Below are positions 43,050 through 52,361 of a stretch of DNA of 64,000 nucleotides, piece by piece. The stretch covers positions 62,001 to 126,000 of the forward strand of contig NZ_JAKRNU010000001.1 of NCBI RefSeq assembly GCF_022346545.1, in the 5' to 3' direction. A program made the translations under genes and the position numbers. A model generated the notes under the pieces. That model did no database searches. It saw only the letters and a program-made list of their open reading frames with translations, and had not been told where the DNA came from. This DNA comes from Sporosarcina sp. ACRSM (GTDB lineage Bacteria; Bacillota; Bacilli; Bacillales_A; Planococcaceae). Numbering within the stretch: the first letter of the stretch is position 1; every line of letters starts with the position of its first letter.

Positions 43050-43778
43050 TCATGTAGGTCTAACAATAATTTCATTAACGGAGGCGTAATCCGGTTGAGC
43101 AATTGCGTGCAGAATAGTATCAGCGATTATTTTTGCTGGAATAGCGGTTTGATACAGTTTTTCTACATTTTGTCTTAATTTTTCATTAGAAATGGTTTGT
43201 ACAAGCTCTGTATTTATCGCTCCAGGTGAAATAATGGTAGCGCGTATATTATTTCTTGCCTCTTCGATTCGTAGACCTTCCGTAATCGCCCGAACAGCAA
43301 ATTTCGTTCCGGAATACACAGCCGCGGCTGGTTCAACTATATGTCCGGCAACAGAAGATATATTGATAATATGCCCTTTTTTTCGCTCTCGCATATAAGG
43401 CAGAACGGCACCAATTCCGTAAAGTACGCCTTTGATATTGACATCGATCATTTGATCCCATTCAGAAATTTTCTTTTCGCTTAAAAAAGATAGTGGCATG
43501 AGACCGGCATTGTTAATCAGCACATCAATTTGTCCAAACGTTTCTATGGAAAAACGAGCCAGATCTTCCATCTCCTCTTGAACAGCAACATTCGTTACTT
43601 TATATACAGAAATGCCACCCTGCTTTTCAATACTTGCATCGAGCGCTTTCAAACGTTCTTCACGCCTTGCTGCAAGAACTACCCTAGCTCCCTGATTGGC
43701 AAGCTCCTTAGCTGTAGATTCACCAATTCCACTGGAAGCTCCAGTTAAAATAACAACTTTCCCTTCGACATTGAACAT
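43050..43778 (-). CDS. Short-chain dehydrogenase/reductase
   Basis: A 242-residue classical SDR: TGASSGIG (13-20) for cofactor binding, NNAG (about 90-93), catalytic Ser in INISSVAG (about 138) and YSGTK with Tyr/Lys (about 154-158). Arg residues after strand 2 (AARREER) favour NADP(H). It is of the YdfG/clavulanate-dehydrogenase-like group of generic oxidoreductases. Cytoplasmic, substrate unknown, single gene. Confidence 0.88.
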   Translation of the reverse strand: MFNVEGKVVILTGASSGIGESTAKELANQGARVVLAARREERLKALDASIEKQGGISVYKVTNVAVQEEMEDLARFSIETFGQIDVLINNAGLMPLSFLSEKKISEWDQMIDVNIKGVLYGIGAVLPYMRERKKGHIINISSVAGHIVEPAAAVYSGTKFAVRAITEGLRIEEARNNIRATIISPGAINTELVQTISNEKLRQNVEKLYQTAIPAKIIADTILHAIAQPDYASVNEIIVRPT

Positions 43779-43893
43779 ATGCGCCCAACCCTTCTAGTCT
43801 TTTATTTCTACAAAGATCCTTCACATCAAAAAGACCCGAAGTGATTGCTCTCAACGGGACCTACCTTCATTAATTGTTCCAGAACCTAGAACC

Positions 43894-44349
43894 TCAAATT
43901 TCTTCCTCTACCGGTACAAAATAATGGCCTAATCGATACGCTGTCGCATCCATTGTAGCAATTAGCTCTCCATCGCTTTCAACTTTAATCGTGTACCAAG
44001 CAGTTCGATAATTTTTCTTTACTTCCTCGGCAGTGGCTCGAATAAGTGCTCCTTCTTTGCCAGCTGCCATATAATTGATCGTATTGGTCAACGCAACAGC
44101 TGTTCGACCATAGGAGTTGCAAGCTGCTGCGAATACATAGTCGGCAATTGCGAAGGTAACAGCTCCGTGAAGTGTTCCGTGTGCATTTAACATATAGGCT
44201 TCGGAATTTAACTCTGCAATTGCTGTTCCTTCGCCAACCTCGATTAATTGAATACCTAAATGGTTTGCATACGCGTCTTTTTTCAATGCTTGTATAATAA
44301 CTTCTTTATGTTGATGATGTAATTCACTTTCATCGATAACCGCTTTCAT
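43894..44349 (-). CDS. PaaI-family hotdog thioesterase
   Basis: About 151 residues from MKAVIDES. Three ATGs lie in a row after AAGGGGGAA and the third has the best spacing; the frame reaches 44376. The hotdog fold is recognised by YMLNAHGTLHGAVTFAIADYVFAAACNSYG, with the HGG-like HGTLHGA motif and catalytic Asp of PaaI-type acyl-CoA thioesterases. It hydrolyses aryl- or short acyl-CoA. No phenylacetate genes are adjacent, so its role is general. Confidence 0.85.
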   Translation of the reverse strand: MKAVIDESELHHQHKEVIIQALKKDAYANHLGIQLIEVGEGTAIAELNSEAYMLNAHGTLHGAVTFAIADYVFAAACNSYGRTAVALTNTINYMAAGKEGALIRATAEEVKKNYRTAWYTIKVESDGELIATMDATAYRLGHYFVPVEEEI

Positions 44350-44470
44350 CATCATTTCCCCCTTTTTATATTTCAATAAAAAAACGATGTACGTAATTAT
44401 CGTAATACTTTTTTGAACAATTCACAAGTTTTTCAGTATTTGGATGACTGTGTTTTTGCGCCCCCAAAAA

Positions 44471-44505
44471 ACCGACGTCCATTTTGTGATCAAACGGACG
44501 TCGGT
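44471..44505 (-). terminator. Terminator of the sulP-uspA operon
   Basis: ACCGACGTCC/GGACGTCGGT stem with a 15-base loop, followed on the minus strand by TTTTTTGGGG, about 85 bases after the UspA stop. Confidence 0.75.
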
Positions 44506-44589
44506 TGGTCTTTGTCATTATCGAAATATTTGTCGGTACCTGTGCTCAGAATAATTTCGTGCCTAGGTACTTTTACAATGGCACCATTC

Positions 44590-45003
44590 TTATTTAACAA
44601 CCGTCACAGGGCAATTGACATGCTTCATGACTTTATGACTGACGCTGCCAAGCACCATTTCTTGGAAAGCGTTTAGGCCCCTGCTGCCGATGACGAGTTG
44701 ATCCATCGCTTCTTCGTTCACGAATTTTATAATTTCTTGGCTCGGGTCCCCTTTTAGTAGCGCCGTTTTCGCTTTTACGCCAGCATGATGGGCCAGTTCC
44801 AGAACGGGATCTATTTTTCGCTGTCGTTTCAGCAGGAGACTTTCTTCGCTTTGTGCTAAAAGTCGTTCGTCTTTCGCTTTATTGTAATCCGCGACATAGA
44901 TGATCTCCAATTGTGCGCCCGGGAAGTGTTGGGCCAGTGTGATGGCATGTCTTGCAGCGCGCAGCGCATTTTCCGATCCGTCGATGGCTACAGCAATTTT
45001 CAT
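44590..45003 (-). CDS. Universal stress protein (UspA family)
   Basis: 137 residues with the UspA nucleotide-binding features: AVAIDGSENALRAARHAI at the start and G-x2-G-x9-G-S in GSRGLNAFQEMVLGSVSHKV (about 106-125). It is an ATP-binding type. It is 14 bases downstream of a SulP transporter gene; this pairing is recurrent in Bacillales and suggests nucleotide-dependent control of anion transport, an inference. Confidence 0.88.
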   Translation of the reverse strand: MKIAVAIDGSENALRAARHAITLAQHFPGAQLEIIYVADYNKAKDERLLAQSEESLLLKRQRKIDPVLELAHHAGVKAKTALLKGDPSQEIIKFVNEEAMDQLVIGSRGLNAFQEMVLGSVSHKVMKHVNCPVTVVK

Positions 45004-45017
45004 AAAAATCCCCTCCT

Positions 45018-46427
45018 CTATAGTAACTTCTCGTATAGTTGTTCACTGGAAGAATTCAACCCTCGGATTGTTACCCTTACGCCTTCTTCCTCAAGTTTCT
45101 GCTTGACCTTGATGATTGCTCCAACAGATGATTCATCCCAGAGCTGGCTATCTTCGAAATCAATCACGATTTCCTTCTCTTTTACGTCGCTAAATGACTG
45201 GATGAATTTCGTAGTGGAGGCGAAAAATAACGGTCCTTTTATTTTATATATGCCTTCATTTCGCGTCACAGTCACCCGAGAGATATTCGCAACAAAAAAT
45301 AGTGAGCTCAGTACAACGCCGATGACGACACCGATTGCAAGATTATGCGTATATAAAATGATCGCGACGGTGATCAGCATAACGACCGATTCCGTTTTTG
45401 GCGCTTGCTTCAGGAACTTGAACGAACTCCAATTGAATGTCGTCATGGCGACCATAATCATGACGCCTGCCAGGACAGGCATCGGAATTTTGACGACGAC
45501 ATCGCCCAAAACAATGATCAAAAACATCAGGAAGACGCCCGCTGTGAATGTGGATAGGCGTCCACGACCACCTGATTTCATGTTGATGATCGATTGGCCA
45601 ATTAATGCACAGCCTGCCATCCCGCCGAAAAAACCTGTTATGAAGTTCGCGATTCCTTGCCCGCGCGCCTCTTTATTCTTATCGCTCGGCGTATCCGTCA
45701 TATCATCCAATACTTGGGAAGTCAGCAACGATTCCAATAAACCGACAATGGATAAGGCCAATGAATAAGGGAAGATGATTTTCAATGTTTCCAAGTTGAG
45801 CGGGATATCCGGAAGGAAGAAAGTTGGCAATGAGCTTGGCATCTTCCCTAAATCACCGATGGTTTGAAGCGATACACCACTCAGCAATGCGATGCCCGTC
45901 ATAACGACAATCGCGATAAGAGGTGCAGGGATTGCGGTGAAAAAGCGCGGCACGACATATACCAACACCAATGTCGCAATCGCGAATAGATACGTCATTG
46001 CATTGCTTCCTTTTAAGTAAGGAAGTTGGGTGATGAAGATCATAATGCCGAGTGCATTCACAAATCCGAGCATAACGGAGTTCGGGATGAAACGCATCAA
46101 GTTCGCCACCCCGAGTCCACCGAGGATCAATTGAATGACGCCTGTCAAAACAGTGGCTGCCAGCACATACTGCAAGCCATGATCCGCCATCAAGTTGACG
46201 AGGACTAATGCCATTGCACCGGTTGCCGCTGAAATCAGACCCGGACGCCCTCCGACAAATGAAGTAATGACAGCAATCGTAAACGAAGCATATAGCGCGA
46301 CACGTGGATCCACTCCTACGATAAACGCAAAAGCCAACGCTTCAGGAATGAGCGCTAGTCCTACTACGATTCCCGCAAGAATATCGGCACGCACATTTCC
46401 GAACCATTGTTGTTTCAAAGTATGCAA
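45018..46427 (-). CDS. SulP-family anion transporter with STAS domain
   Basis: A 469-residue SulP/SLC26 protein: about 10-12 helices (residues 10-365) starting ADILAGIVVGLALIPEALAFAF, and a C-terminal STAS domain (about 375-469) with FEDSQLWDESSVGAI, where the Ser of kinase-regulated STAS domains lies. Relatives carry sulfate or bicarbonate. The short cytosolic N-terminus resembles BicA and YbaR types. Co-transcribed with UspA. A 7-7-7 inverted repeat lies 44 bases upstream. Confidence 0.88.
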   Translation of the reverse strand: MHTLKQQWFGNVRADILAGIVVGLALIPEALAFAFIVGVDPRVALYASFTIAVITSFVGGRPGLISAATGAMALVLVNLMADHGLQYVLAATVLTGVIQLILGGLGVANLMRFIPNSVMLGFVNALGIMIFITQLPYLKGSNAMTYLFAIATLVLVYVVPRFFTAIPAPLIAIVVMTGIALLSGVSLQTIGDLGKMPSSLPTFFLPDIPLNLETLKIIFPYSLALSIVGLLESLLTSQVLDDMTDTPSDKNKEARGQGIANFITGFFGGMAGCALIGQSIINMKSGGRGRLSTFTAGVFLMFLIIVLGDVVVKIPMPVLAGVMIMVAMTTFNWSSFKFLKQAPKTESVVMLITVAIILYTHNLAIGVVIGVVLSSLFFVANISRVTVTRNEGIYKIKGPLFFASTTKFIQSFSDVKEKEIVIDFEDSQLWDESSVGAIIKVKQKLEEEGVRVTIRGLNSSSEQLYEKLL

Positions 46428-46470
46428 TTATTGTTCTCCCCTCTTTATTCTCAGTTGTCTAAACGATATA

Positions 46471-46491
46471 TACCTACGATAGATGTAGGTA
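46471..46491. promoter_or_regulatory. Inverted repeat upstream of the SulP gene
   Basis: TACCTAC-GATAGAT-GTAGGTA is a perfect 7-bp inverted repeat with a 7-base spacer just upstream of the sulP start. A possible operator; the regulator is unknown. Confidence 0.4.
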
Positions 46492-46563
46492 AGAATGTGT
46501 ATAATTCGTTCCAATTATAGCAGAATGGATGGGCAAGATGGCAAGTACCGTTTCAAAAAGTAA

Positions 46564-46610
46564 AGTGCCAGTTTCCAAAACAATTCGAAATTGCTTTGGA
46601 ATCTGGCACT
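46564..46610. repeat. Dispersed hairpin repeat, copy 7
   Basis: AGTGCCAG...CTGGCACT with an ACAATTCGAAATTGC centre, then TTTTC, between the divergently placed sulP upstream region and the uvsE stop. It may terminate uvsE on the minus strand. Confidence 0.75.
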
Positions 46611-46668
46611 TTTCTTCATACGCTATTATGATTTTTAACATAAAGATGCATCGTATCGAGTTTGTCTT

Positions 46669-47631
46669 CTAGACATAAAAAGACGAACCATCTATCATCT
46701 CTACGCCCTCCCTTTCTTTAATTTTTTTGATTAAGGTGAAAAGTGCTTCGTCCTTCTGTTTAGCCTCGATCATACAATCAATTTGCGGAATTGAACCTTT
46801 AATCTCGTTTAAGAACCGGAAAAACATGTCTACATCCACATAATCCGAATGATGACGAAATTTGTCCTCACTTTTCGGACTAGAGATATGCATTTTGATT
46901 GGAAGAGGTGAGTCCTTCCATGTCGCCACCACTCGGTCCCATTTATCTTCCCACTTTTCATTACGGTGATTGGCCAGATGATGATAATAATCAAATACAA
47001 GCGGAATCCCTAGTTTCTCGCTTAGATATAGCGTGTCCTCAAGTGTAAATGACGTGTCATCATTCTCCAGCATAATCATCTGTTGAATGGGCAATGGAAC
47101 ATGATTCCAATTCACAACAAAACGCTCTAATGATTTTTCAGTTTCTTTATAGTTGCCGCCAATATGGAGCACACAGCGATGTGTGACATCTATATTCATT
47201 GCTTTTAATAGCAAATAATGCATCTTTAAATTCTTTACTGAATTTATCAATACATCTCTTTTCGGAGAATTCAAAACGACAAAATGGTCAGGGTGAAAAT
47301 CGACTCTCAGATTATTGTTTCTTACAAACTGCCCTATTTCATCTAATTTCCCTTTTAACGGTTGCAAAAAATCCCAATCAGAAAGTTCTTCATGATTGGC
47401 TAATGGAATCAATCGTGATGTGAAGCGATAAAAATGGATATCATGAAAGTTATTATGTTTTAGTATCCTATGGGTATTTTCCAAATTCTCCAGTGCAATC
47501 CGTTCCAACTTGCGAATTGCTGCTACCCGATCCCCGATTTTCTGGAACTGAGTAAACGTCATGGTTTTGGATGGTGAGGCATTTTTTAGTTCCGTACTCA
47601 TCGCCACATAACCGAGTCGTACAATCGTCAT
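46669..47631 (-). CDS. uvsE: UV damage endonuclease
   Basis: About 320 residues from MTIVRLGYVAMS, set by GAGGTGGAAT; a frame four codons longer lacks spacing. The TIM-barrel UVDE fold is clear: RLGYVAMS at the start, IHFYRFTSRLIPLANHEE, the metal-ligand strands VDFHPDHFVVLNSP, VLHIGG, MLENDD, VFDYYHHLAN and KMHISSPK. It nicks DNA 5' of UV photoproducts for alternative excision repair, and in Bacillus contributes to spore UV survival. Confidence 0.93.
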   Translation of the reverse strand: MTIVRLGYVAMSTELKNASPSKTMTFTQFQKIGDRVAAIRKLERIALENLENTHRILKHNNFHDIHFYRFTSRLIPLANHEELSDWDFLQPLKGKLDEIGQFVRNNNLRVDFHPDHFVVLNSPKRDVLINSVKNLKMHYLLLKAMNIDVTHRCVLHIGGNYKETEKSLERFVVNWNHVPLPIQQMIMLENDDTSFTLEDTLYLSEKLGIPLVFDYYHHLANHRNEKWEDKWDRVVATWKDSPLPIKMHISSPKSEDKFRHHSDYVDVDMFFRFLNEIKGSIPQIDCMIEAKQKDEALFTLIKKIKEREGVEMIDGSSFYV

Positions 47632-47790
47632 ATTCCACCTCATCTTATCTATGATTTGAAAAGACCTTGGTAAAGGTGCATGAAAATGTCTGGACGTCTA
47701 TACAAAATTATAGAAAAACCAAACGTAAAACGAGTAATGGACATATATAGTCTCACCTCAGCCTAGACAAATATACGGTGCTATCACAAA

Positions 47791-47835
47791 AGGTGCCAGT
47801 TGCCATGACAATTTTGAATTGAGATTTTGTGGTAA
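47791..47835. repeat. Degenerate copy of the dispersed hairpin repeat
   Basis: AGGTGCCAGTTGCCATGACAATTTTGAATTG is the left arm and centre of the repeat family; the right arm is lost. The rest of 47632-47887 contains only the ribosome site of the next gene. Confidence 0.5.
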
Positions 47836-47887
47836 GCGACTGTTCCCCACCCAATTCGACCATACTATTTTCCGAGGAGTGAACGTT

Positions 47888-49066
47888 ATGTATAAATTAT
47901 TGTCCCATAATGATTTAGATGGAGTTGGATGCGGAATTTTGGCGAAGCTCGCTTTTGGGAAACAGGTCAAAGTGCGTTATAATTCGGTTTCCGGTCTGGA
48001 TCGGGAAGTGGAATGGTTTTTGGATAACGATGATCAAGATACTTTTTTGTTCATTACGGATTTGTCGGTAAGTGAGGACAATGAGAAAAGGCTGGATGTG
48101 TTTTTTCAAGCGGGTGGAAAAGTGCAAATGCTGGATCATCATAAGACTGCGTTGCATTTCAATGATTATGCGTGGGGTCATGTCGTGGTGGAAGACGACG
48201 AAGGAAAATTAACTTCCGCGACTTCCCTTTTGTATGAATACTTGGTGACCCATCAGTTCATGGATCCATCAGACGCTGTCGCTGAATTTGTTGAGCTCGT
48301 CAGGCAATATGATACATGGGAATGGGAGAAAAATGACAATCAGCATGCGCAACGACTCAATGCCCTCTTTTTCTTAGTCCCCATTGAGGAATTTGAAGAA
48401 AAAATGATCAACCGCCTTCAAGCAAGCGAGCATTTTCACTTTGATGAATTTGAAACGAAAATATTGGATATGGAAGAAAATAAAATCGAACGCTATATCC
48501 GCCGGAAAAGGCGTGAACTTGTGCAGGCGCAAGCGGGCGACCATTTTGCCGGCGTCGTGTATGCGGAATCCTACCATTCAGAGCTCGGCAATGAATTAGG
48601 CAAGGATTGTCCACACTTGGATTATATCGCGATTCTCAATATCGGTGGGAAACGAGTCGGTTTTCGGACCATCCACGATCATATTGATGTTTCAGCAGTG
48701 GCCGGCCAATTCGGCGGAGGCGGACATGCAAAAGCATCCGGTTGCTCGTTAACAAATGAGGCTTATCAACAGTTTGTGGTAGACACGTTCCCATTGGAAC
48801 CGTTAAGGGAAGACGCACGACGCAATCGCTATAATTTGAAACGTTCCTCGTTTGGTTCCCTATATAAAAACCGGATGGAAGAGCTCTTTCTCCTCTATCC
48901 CGTAAACGATCAGGCCTGGGCAATCAAACAAAACCAAACAAATTTGGAACAGAGTTTTACTAGCTTCGAGGAAGGAGAAATCTTCCTGAAACGAAACTAT
49001 GAAGCATGGCTTGTCAGGGATGATGCGTTTGTTAATTATTTGATGGAGCAAGTAAGGAAAGATTGA
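47888..49066 (+). CDS. nrnB: DHH-family nanoRNase (NrnB-like)
   Basis: About 392 residues from the ATG following GAGGAGTG; B. subtilis NrnB has 399. DHH motifs: HNDLDG (7-12), TDLS (about 53), LDHHK (about 79) and the DHHA1 motif GQFGGGGHAKASG (about 277-289). It degrades short oligoribonucleotides (nanoRNA) to mononucleotides in the cytoplasm. A C-terminal extension of about 90 residues beyond DHHA1 is typical of NrnB. It has its own terminator. Confidence 0.88.
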   Translation: MYKLLSHNDLDGVGCGILAKLAFGKQVKVRYNSVSGLDREVEWFLDNDDQDTFLFITDLSVSEDNEKRLDVFFQAGGKVQMLDHHKTALHFNDYAWGHVVVEDDEGKLTSATSLLYEYLVTHQFMDPSDAVAEFVELVRQYDTWEWEKNDNQHAQRLNALFFLVPIEEFEEKMINRLQASEHFHFDEFETKILDMEENKIERYIRRKRRELVQAQAGDHFAGVVYAESYHSELGNELGKDCPHLDYIAILNIGGKRVGFRTIHDHIDVSAVAGQFGGGGHAKASGCSLTNEAYQQFVVDTFPLEPLREDARRNRYNLKRSSFGSLYKNRMEELFLLYPVNDQAWAIKQNQTNLEQSFTSFEEGEIFLKRNYEAWLVRDDAFVNYLMEQVRKD

Positions 49067-49072
49067 CATGTG

Positions 49073-49102
49073 CCTAGCGTGAATACACGCTAGGTATTTT
49101 TT
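49073..49102 (+). terminator. Terminator of nrnB
   Basis: CCTAGCGTG-AATA-CACGCTAGG followed by TATTTTTT, 6 bases past the stop. Confidence 0.88.
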
Positions 49103-49175
49103 ATATCCCTGCCAAACCGTAACTTTTTTCCAAACATTCCGTCTAACTGATTAAGAAAGAGAGGTGTTCCTAATT

Positions 49176-50045
49176 ATGAAAGGCAAAATCGTTTTCATTC
49201 TGTTCCTATGTTTTGTATTAGTAGCTTGTAGTTCCAATCACTCGGAAAATCTTGTTATAGAGGAATCTAAAGCAGTTTCAAATGACATTGCCGTAGAAAG
49301 TGCAACGGATCATTCAACTGTGGATACTGCGCAAGAGGTACAACCGAAAGAAAGCACAACGGATCGCATGATTATCCACCAGGCACAATTGCAGGTCAAA
49401 GTAAAAGAACTAGAAAACGCCATGCATCAGCTTAAAAAAAAGGCGGCTGACTACGGAGGTTACATCGTTGAATCAAATGTATATCGGGAATCGGCTGACA
49501 CCGTCAGTGGGAAGATGATCATCCGCATTCCGGAAAACCATTTCCAAGCGATTTTGACAGATACCGAAGAGCAATCGGCTGAGGTACTAGTGCGCAATGT
49601 GACGGGGCAGGATGTAACCGAGCAATACGTGGATTTACAATCGAGAGTAAAATCGAAGCGTGCAGTTGAAGAACGACTTCTTGCGTTTATGGGCGATGCA
49701 GAAAAGACCGAGGATTTATTGAAAATATCATCCGATTTAGCAACAGTCCAAGAAGAAATTGAAGTAATTGTCGGCAAGATGAATTATCTTGAAAACCAAA
49801 CCGCTTATTCCACAATCGAAATCACCATGTTTGAAGATCGCGTAGTTGTTCCGACCGTGGACAGTAAAAACTTGGACACATGGGGGAAAACAAAAAAGCA
49901 ACTGGCGACCAGTACGAACTTCATCCTAGCTGCCGGTTCTGGTTTGATTGTGTTCCTAATTGGAAACTTGCCCGTCATTGTCCTCCTTTTGCTTGTTGGA
50001 ACTGGCGTTTACTTTATCATTAAAAGAAAGAAACCAAATGGCTAA
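49176..50045 (+). CDS. DUF4349 membrane-anchored lipoprotein
   Basis: About 289 residues from MKGKIVF (site GAGAGGTG). Lipobox LVAC near residue 18, a polar linker to residue 65, then a DUF4349 domain (about 65-225) starting MIIHQAQLQVKVKELENAM with a coiled-coil-like central helix (VEERLLAFMGDAEKTEDLLKISSDLATVQEEIEVIVGKMNYLENQ), and two C-terminal TM helices with a KRKK end. DUF4349 proteins are cell-envelope proteins of unknown function. It has its own terminator. Confidence 0.83.
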   Translation: MKGKIVFILFLCFVLVACSSNHSENLVIEESKAVSNDIAVESATDHSTVDTAQEVQPKESTTDRMIIHQAQLQVKVKELENAMHQLKKKAADYGGYIVESNVYRESADTVSGKMIIRIPENHFQAILTDTEEQSAEVLVRNVTGQDVTEQYVDLQSRVKSKRAVEERLLAFMGDAEKTEDLLKISSDLATVQEEIEVIVGKMNYLENQTAYSTIEITMFEDRVVVPTVDSKNLDTWGKTKKQLATSTNFILAAGSGLIVFLIGNLPVIVLLLLVGTGVYFIIKRKKPNG

Positions 50046-50091
50046 GTTTCACGAGAACATACAGTTAATGACAATCGTCTAATCATAAACC

Positions 50092-50150
50092 GAATCCCCC
50101 ATCACACCGTTCCTGATTTTTCGAACGGTATAATGGGGGTTCCCTTTTAC
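50092..50150 (+). terminator. Terminator of the DUF4349 gene
   Basis: GAATCCCCCAT..ACCGTTC / GAACGGT..ATGGGGGTTC stem followed by CCTTTT. Confidence 0.8.
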
Positions 50151-50255
50151 GAGTGCCTTTGTAAGAAATAGTTAGTTTCCACTAACAAACCTCTTCATAT
50201 TATTCGATACGATAGAGGTATCCCAAGGGTACCAATAATAGGTTTCACCATCGAA

Positions 50256-50879
50256 CTACATGTCATATTTGTAGGCGAGCGGACCTTCCGTGTAAAAAAC
50301 CATTGTATAAGTGAGAGGATCTCCCCGTTCTGTGTTAGGCCAGAAATCAGGTTTTTCTTCACTATTTATTAACAGTTGAAGAAAGCTCTTAACTTCCTCG
50401 TTCTCTGTCAACTCGGAAATAAGTTGATCCCCTTCTGGCGGATTGGTCTCGTAAATCTCAATCCTCTTGACTTTATCGATTGGCATATCTTTAAAATGCC
50501 AAAGATATTCGGTATCTTCGCGTGAAAAGTATACTTTGTAGCCATTTATGGTGTTGGTGTCCTTCACGGCAATCAAATGAGGATGATCCTTAATGCTAAA
50601 AATCTCAGTCCCCTTCTCATGGATAGCAGCATCCCCATTTCTGAGCTTATAGCTTGGATTTGTTACATTGCCAGCTACTCTAAATCCAACCGTACCCATC
50701 TTTTCACCTATATATTGTTGATCGGCTAACACCCCAGAATGGATACCATTGTATTCTTTTCCATCCAATTGAATAAAATCAACCCAATCAATTACAGTAT
50801 GACCGTCAAATGGTGTTGACCGGCAGCCCGTTAACAATAGCAAAATAAAAACAGCCAAAAACATACGCCTTTTCTTCAA
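50256..50879 (-). CDS. Hypothetical lipoprotein
   Basis: 207 residues with a lipobox LLTGC (Cys19) after a basic start, so it is membrane-attached outside. The mature part is mostly beta-strand, with DWVDFIQLDGKEYNG, IGEKMGTVGFRVAG and TNTINGYKVYFSRE. These features occur in small Bacillus envelope lipoproteins of unknown function. GGGGGCG precedes the ATG. No catalytic motif seen. Confidence 0.7.
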   Translation of the reverse strand: MKKRRMFLAVFILLLLTGCRSTPFDGHTVIDWVDFIQLDGKEYNGIHSGVLADQQYIGEKMGTVGFRVAGNVTNPSYKLRNGDAAIHEKGTEIFSIKDHPHLIAVKDTNTINGYKVYFSREDTEYLWHFKDMPIDKVKRIEIYETNPPEGDQLISELTENEEVKSFLQLLINSEEKPDFWPNTERGDPLTYTMVFYTEGPLAYKYDM

Positions 50880-51041
50880 TGACGACGCCCCCTTTCTCCA
50901 TCAGACGAACATGCAGGGGCTTTCGTTACGTACAAATTTGTCGTGGTCAATGCACGAATCTATTCATTGAATACCAGATGCTTTTCTCGCTATTCCTTAA
51001 TTATTTGGGGCAAAATAATGACAACACTCACTAAAAAGAAT

Positions 51042-51644
51042 TTATTTTACCTCTATTTGTATTAGAGTAGTATCCATTTTTAATCGTTCTCTCAACTCGT
51101 CTGAAATATTAAAAGAGTACTGTTGACCTGGTGTTACATCTACTGCTTGATAACCTTGTGCTGTGTTAACAGTACCGTCAGTCCCGATTGGCGTCCAATT
51201 TGTGGAATCGAAGTCTCGCAAATGATCAATATAGTTTCCACTAATCTTTCCTTTTTCCAACCATTCGTCTGGTAAAAAATCGTATCCCAAGCCCTTTTCA
51301 GCTAATACTATTTCAACATCCCCCGCTGAAACCGTTACTTGTCCGCTTTTAGGTATCGATTCCCCATTAACCTGTATCTCGTATACAAATTGATTCCGGG
51401 AAAATTCCAACATTTCTTCATCCGATAAGTGAACAATCGCTTGCTTAATGGCCGTCACGAAATGCTGATTTTGTTCGGTTAGATACTGATTTTGGGCCTG
51501 CAATGATTCTATTTCATTCGTATCCATTTCAACTTCTTCTACCAAAGTTTGCATTTGACCTTGTTCTTCGTTTTGCTCTTCACTACAACCAACTAATGCG
51601 AAGACACTTAATGCAATCCCGGTAAATAAAAATTTCTTCAACAC
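51042..51644 (-). CDS. Hypothetical lipoprotein with coiled-coil
   Basis: 200 residues: lipobox LVGC (Cys20), a Glu/Gln-rich coiled-coil (about 22-65), then a beta-rich domain (YEIQVNGESIPKSGQVTVSAGDVEIVLAEKG) to the end. The start follows GGAAGGGGATC. Function not recognised. It is not clearly in an operon with its neighbours, as about 90 bases separate it from the next gene. Confidence 0.7.
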   Translation of the reverse strand: MLKKFLFTGIALSVFALVGCSEEQNEEQGQMQTLVEEVEMDTNEIESLQAQNQYLTEQNQHFVTAIKQAIVHLSDEEMLEFSRNQFVYEIQVNGESIPKSGQVTVSAGDVEIVLAEKGLGYDFLPDEWLEKGKISGNYIDHLRDFDSTNWTPIGTDGTVNTAQGYQAVDVTPGQQYSFNISDELRERLKMDTTLIQIEVK

Positions 51645-51731
51645 ATTGTTGATCCCCTTCCTAAATGGATTACTTGTACTATTTTTATTTAACTAAAGCA
51701 TCCGATTGGAGAAGATGAAACGTTTACTATG

Positions 51732-51947
51732 CTATTGTTTTTCACAAGAAACTGGTGACCAAAAGCCACCCTTCTTTACGACCACTTTTTCCTCTTTATC
51801 AAAATTCTCAAAGCACTTGTCTATAATGAGTTCATTTGCTTGATGATTCTTTACAATTTGGAAAATGGTTACACTGCCAACTGCTACTATAATGACACTT
51901 ACGATGATTGCAATAAATATATTTAATTTGTTTTTACTCAAATCCAA
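51732..51947 (-). CDS. Small single-pass membrane protein
   Basis: 71 residues with one TM helix (about 9-31, IFIAIIVSVIIVAVGSVTIF) and an extracytoplasmic tail with Cys45 and Cys68, which could form a disulphide. GGAGAG precedes the ATG. It resembles small exported Bacillus proteins of unknown function. The 51975-52199 frame upstream is not supported as a gene. Confidence 0.6.
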   Translation of the reverse strand: MDLSKNKLNIFIAIIVSVIIVAVGSVTIFQIVKNHQANELIIDKCFENFDKEEKVVVKKGGFWSPVSCEKQ

Positions 51948-52195
51948 ACTCTCCTATCCTAATATTACCTTTCTTTATTTTAATTTCATAATATCCCCCA
52001 TTTCACTATACCGCCCCGTTCGTTTAAGTGCCAACCTTAATTTGCTAGTCCCGAAGACAAAATAGAGTACAAGTAAATGTGCATCGGGGCGCATCAACAC
52101 ATCTAATTTACTTGATAATAATGATTCGGTCCCACAACGAATACTGAACTTTCCGTCTTTAAAATATTCATCATTATTCACATATAAATACCTAT

Positions 52196-52215
52196 ACATG
52201 CATGAATATGCATGT
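52196..52215. promoter_or_regulatory. Inverted repeat upstream of the NtrC-like regulator gene
   Basis: ACATGCAT-GAAT-ATGCATGT, a perfect 8-bp inverted repeat, 147 bases before the regulator start. A possible autoregulatory site. Confidence 0.35.
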
Positions 52216-52361
52216 TATACTCATCAATATCATTGATTCAGCAAGTGAACTTTCAAGAAAACTAAAATTATGTTGCTAATCTTCTGATAACATAGTATGT
52301 TTTATTTAAATTAAAATAATTATTCGTTTCTGAATAGCATCGTTTTGGAAAAGGTGATCCG

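Noticed and set aside
51975-52199. 74-codon frame before the NtrC-like regulator
   Set aside because: No convincing ribosome site and no recognisable domain; left unassigned.
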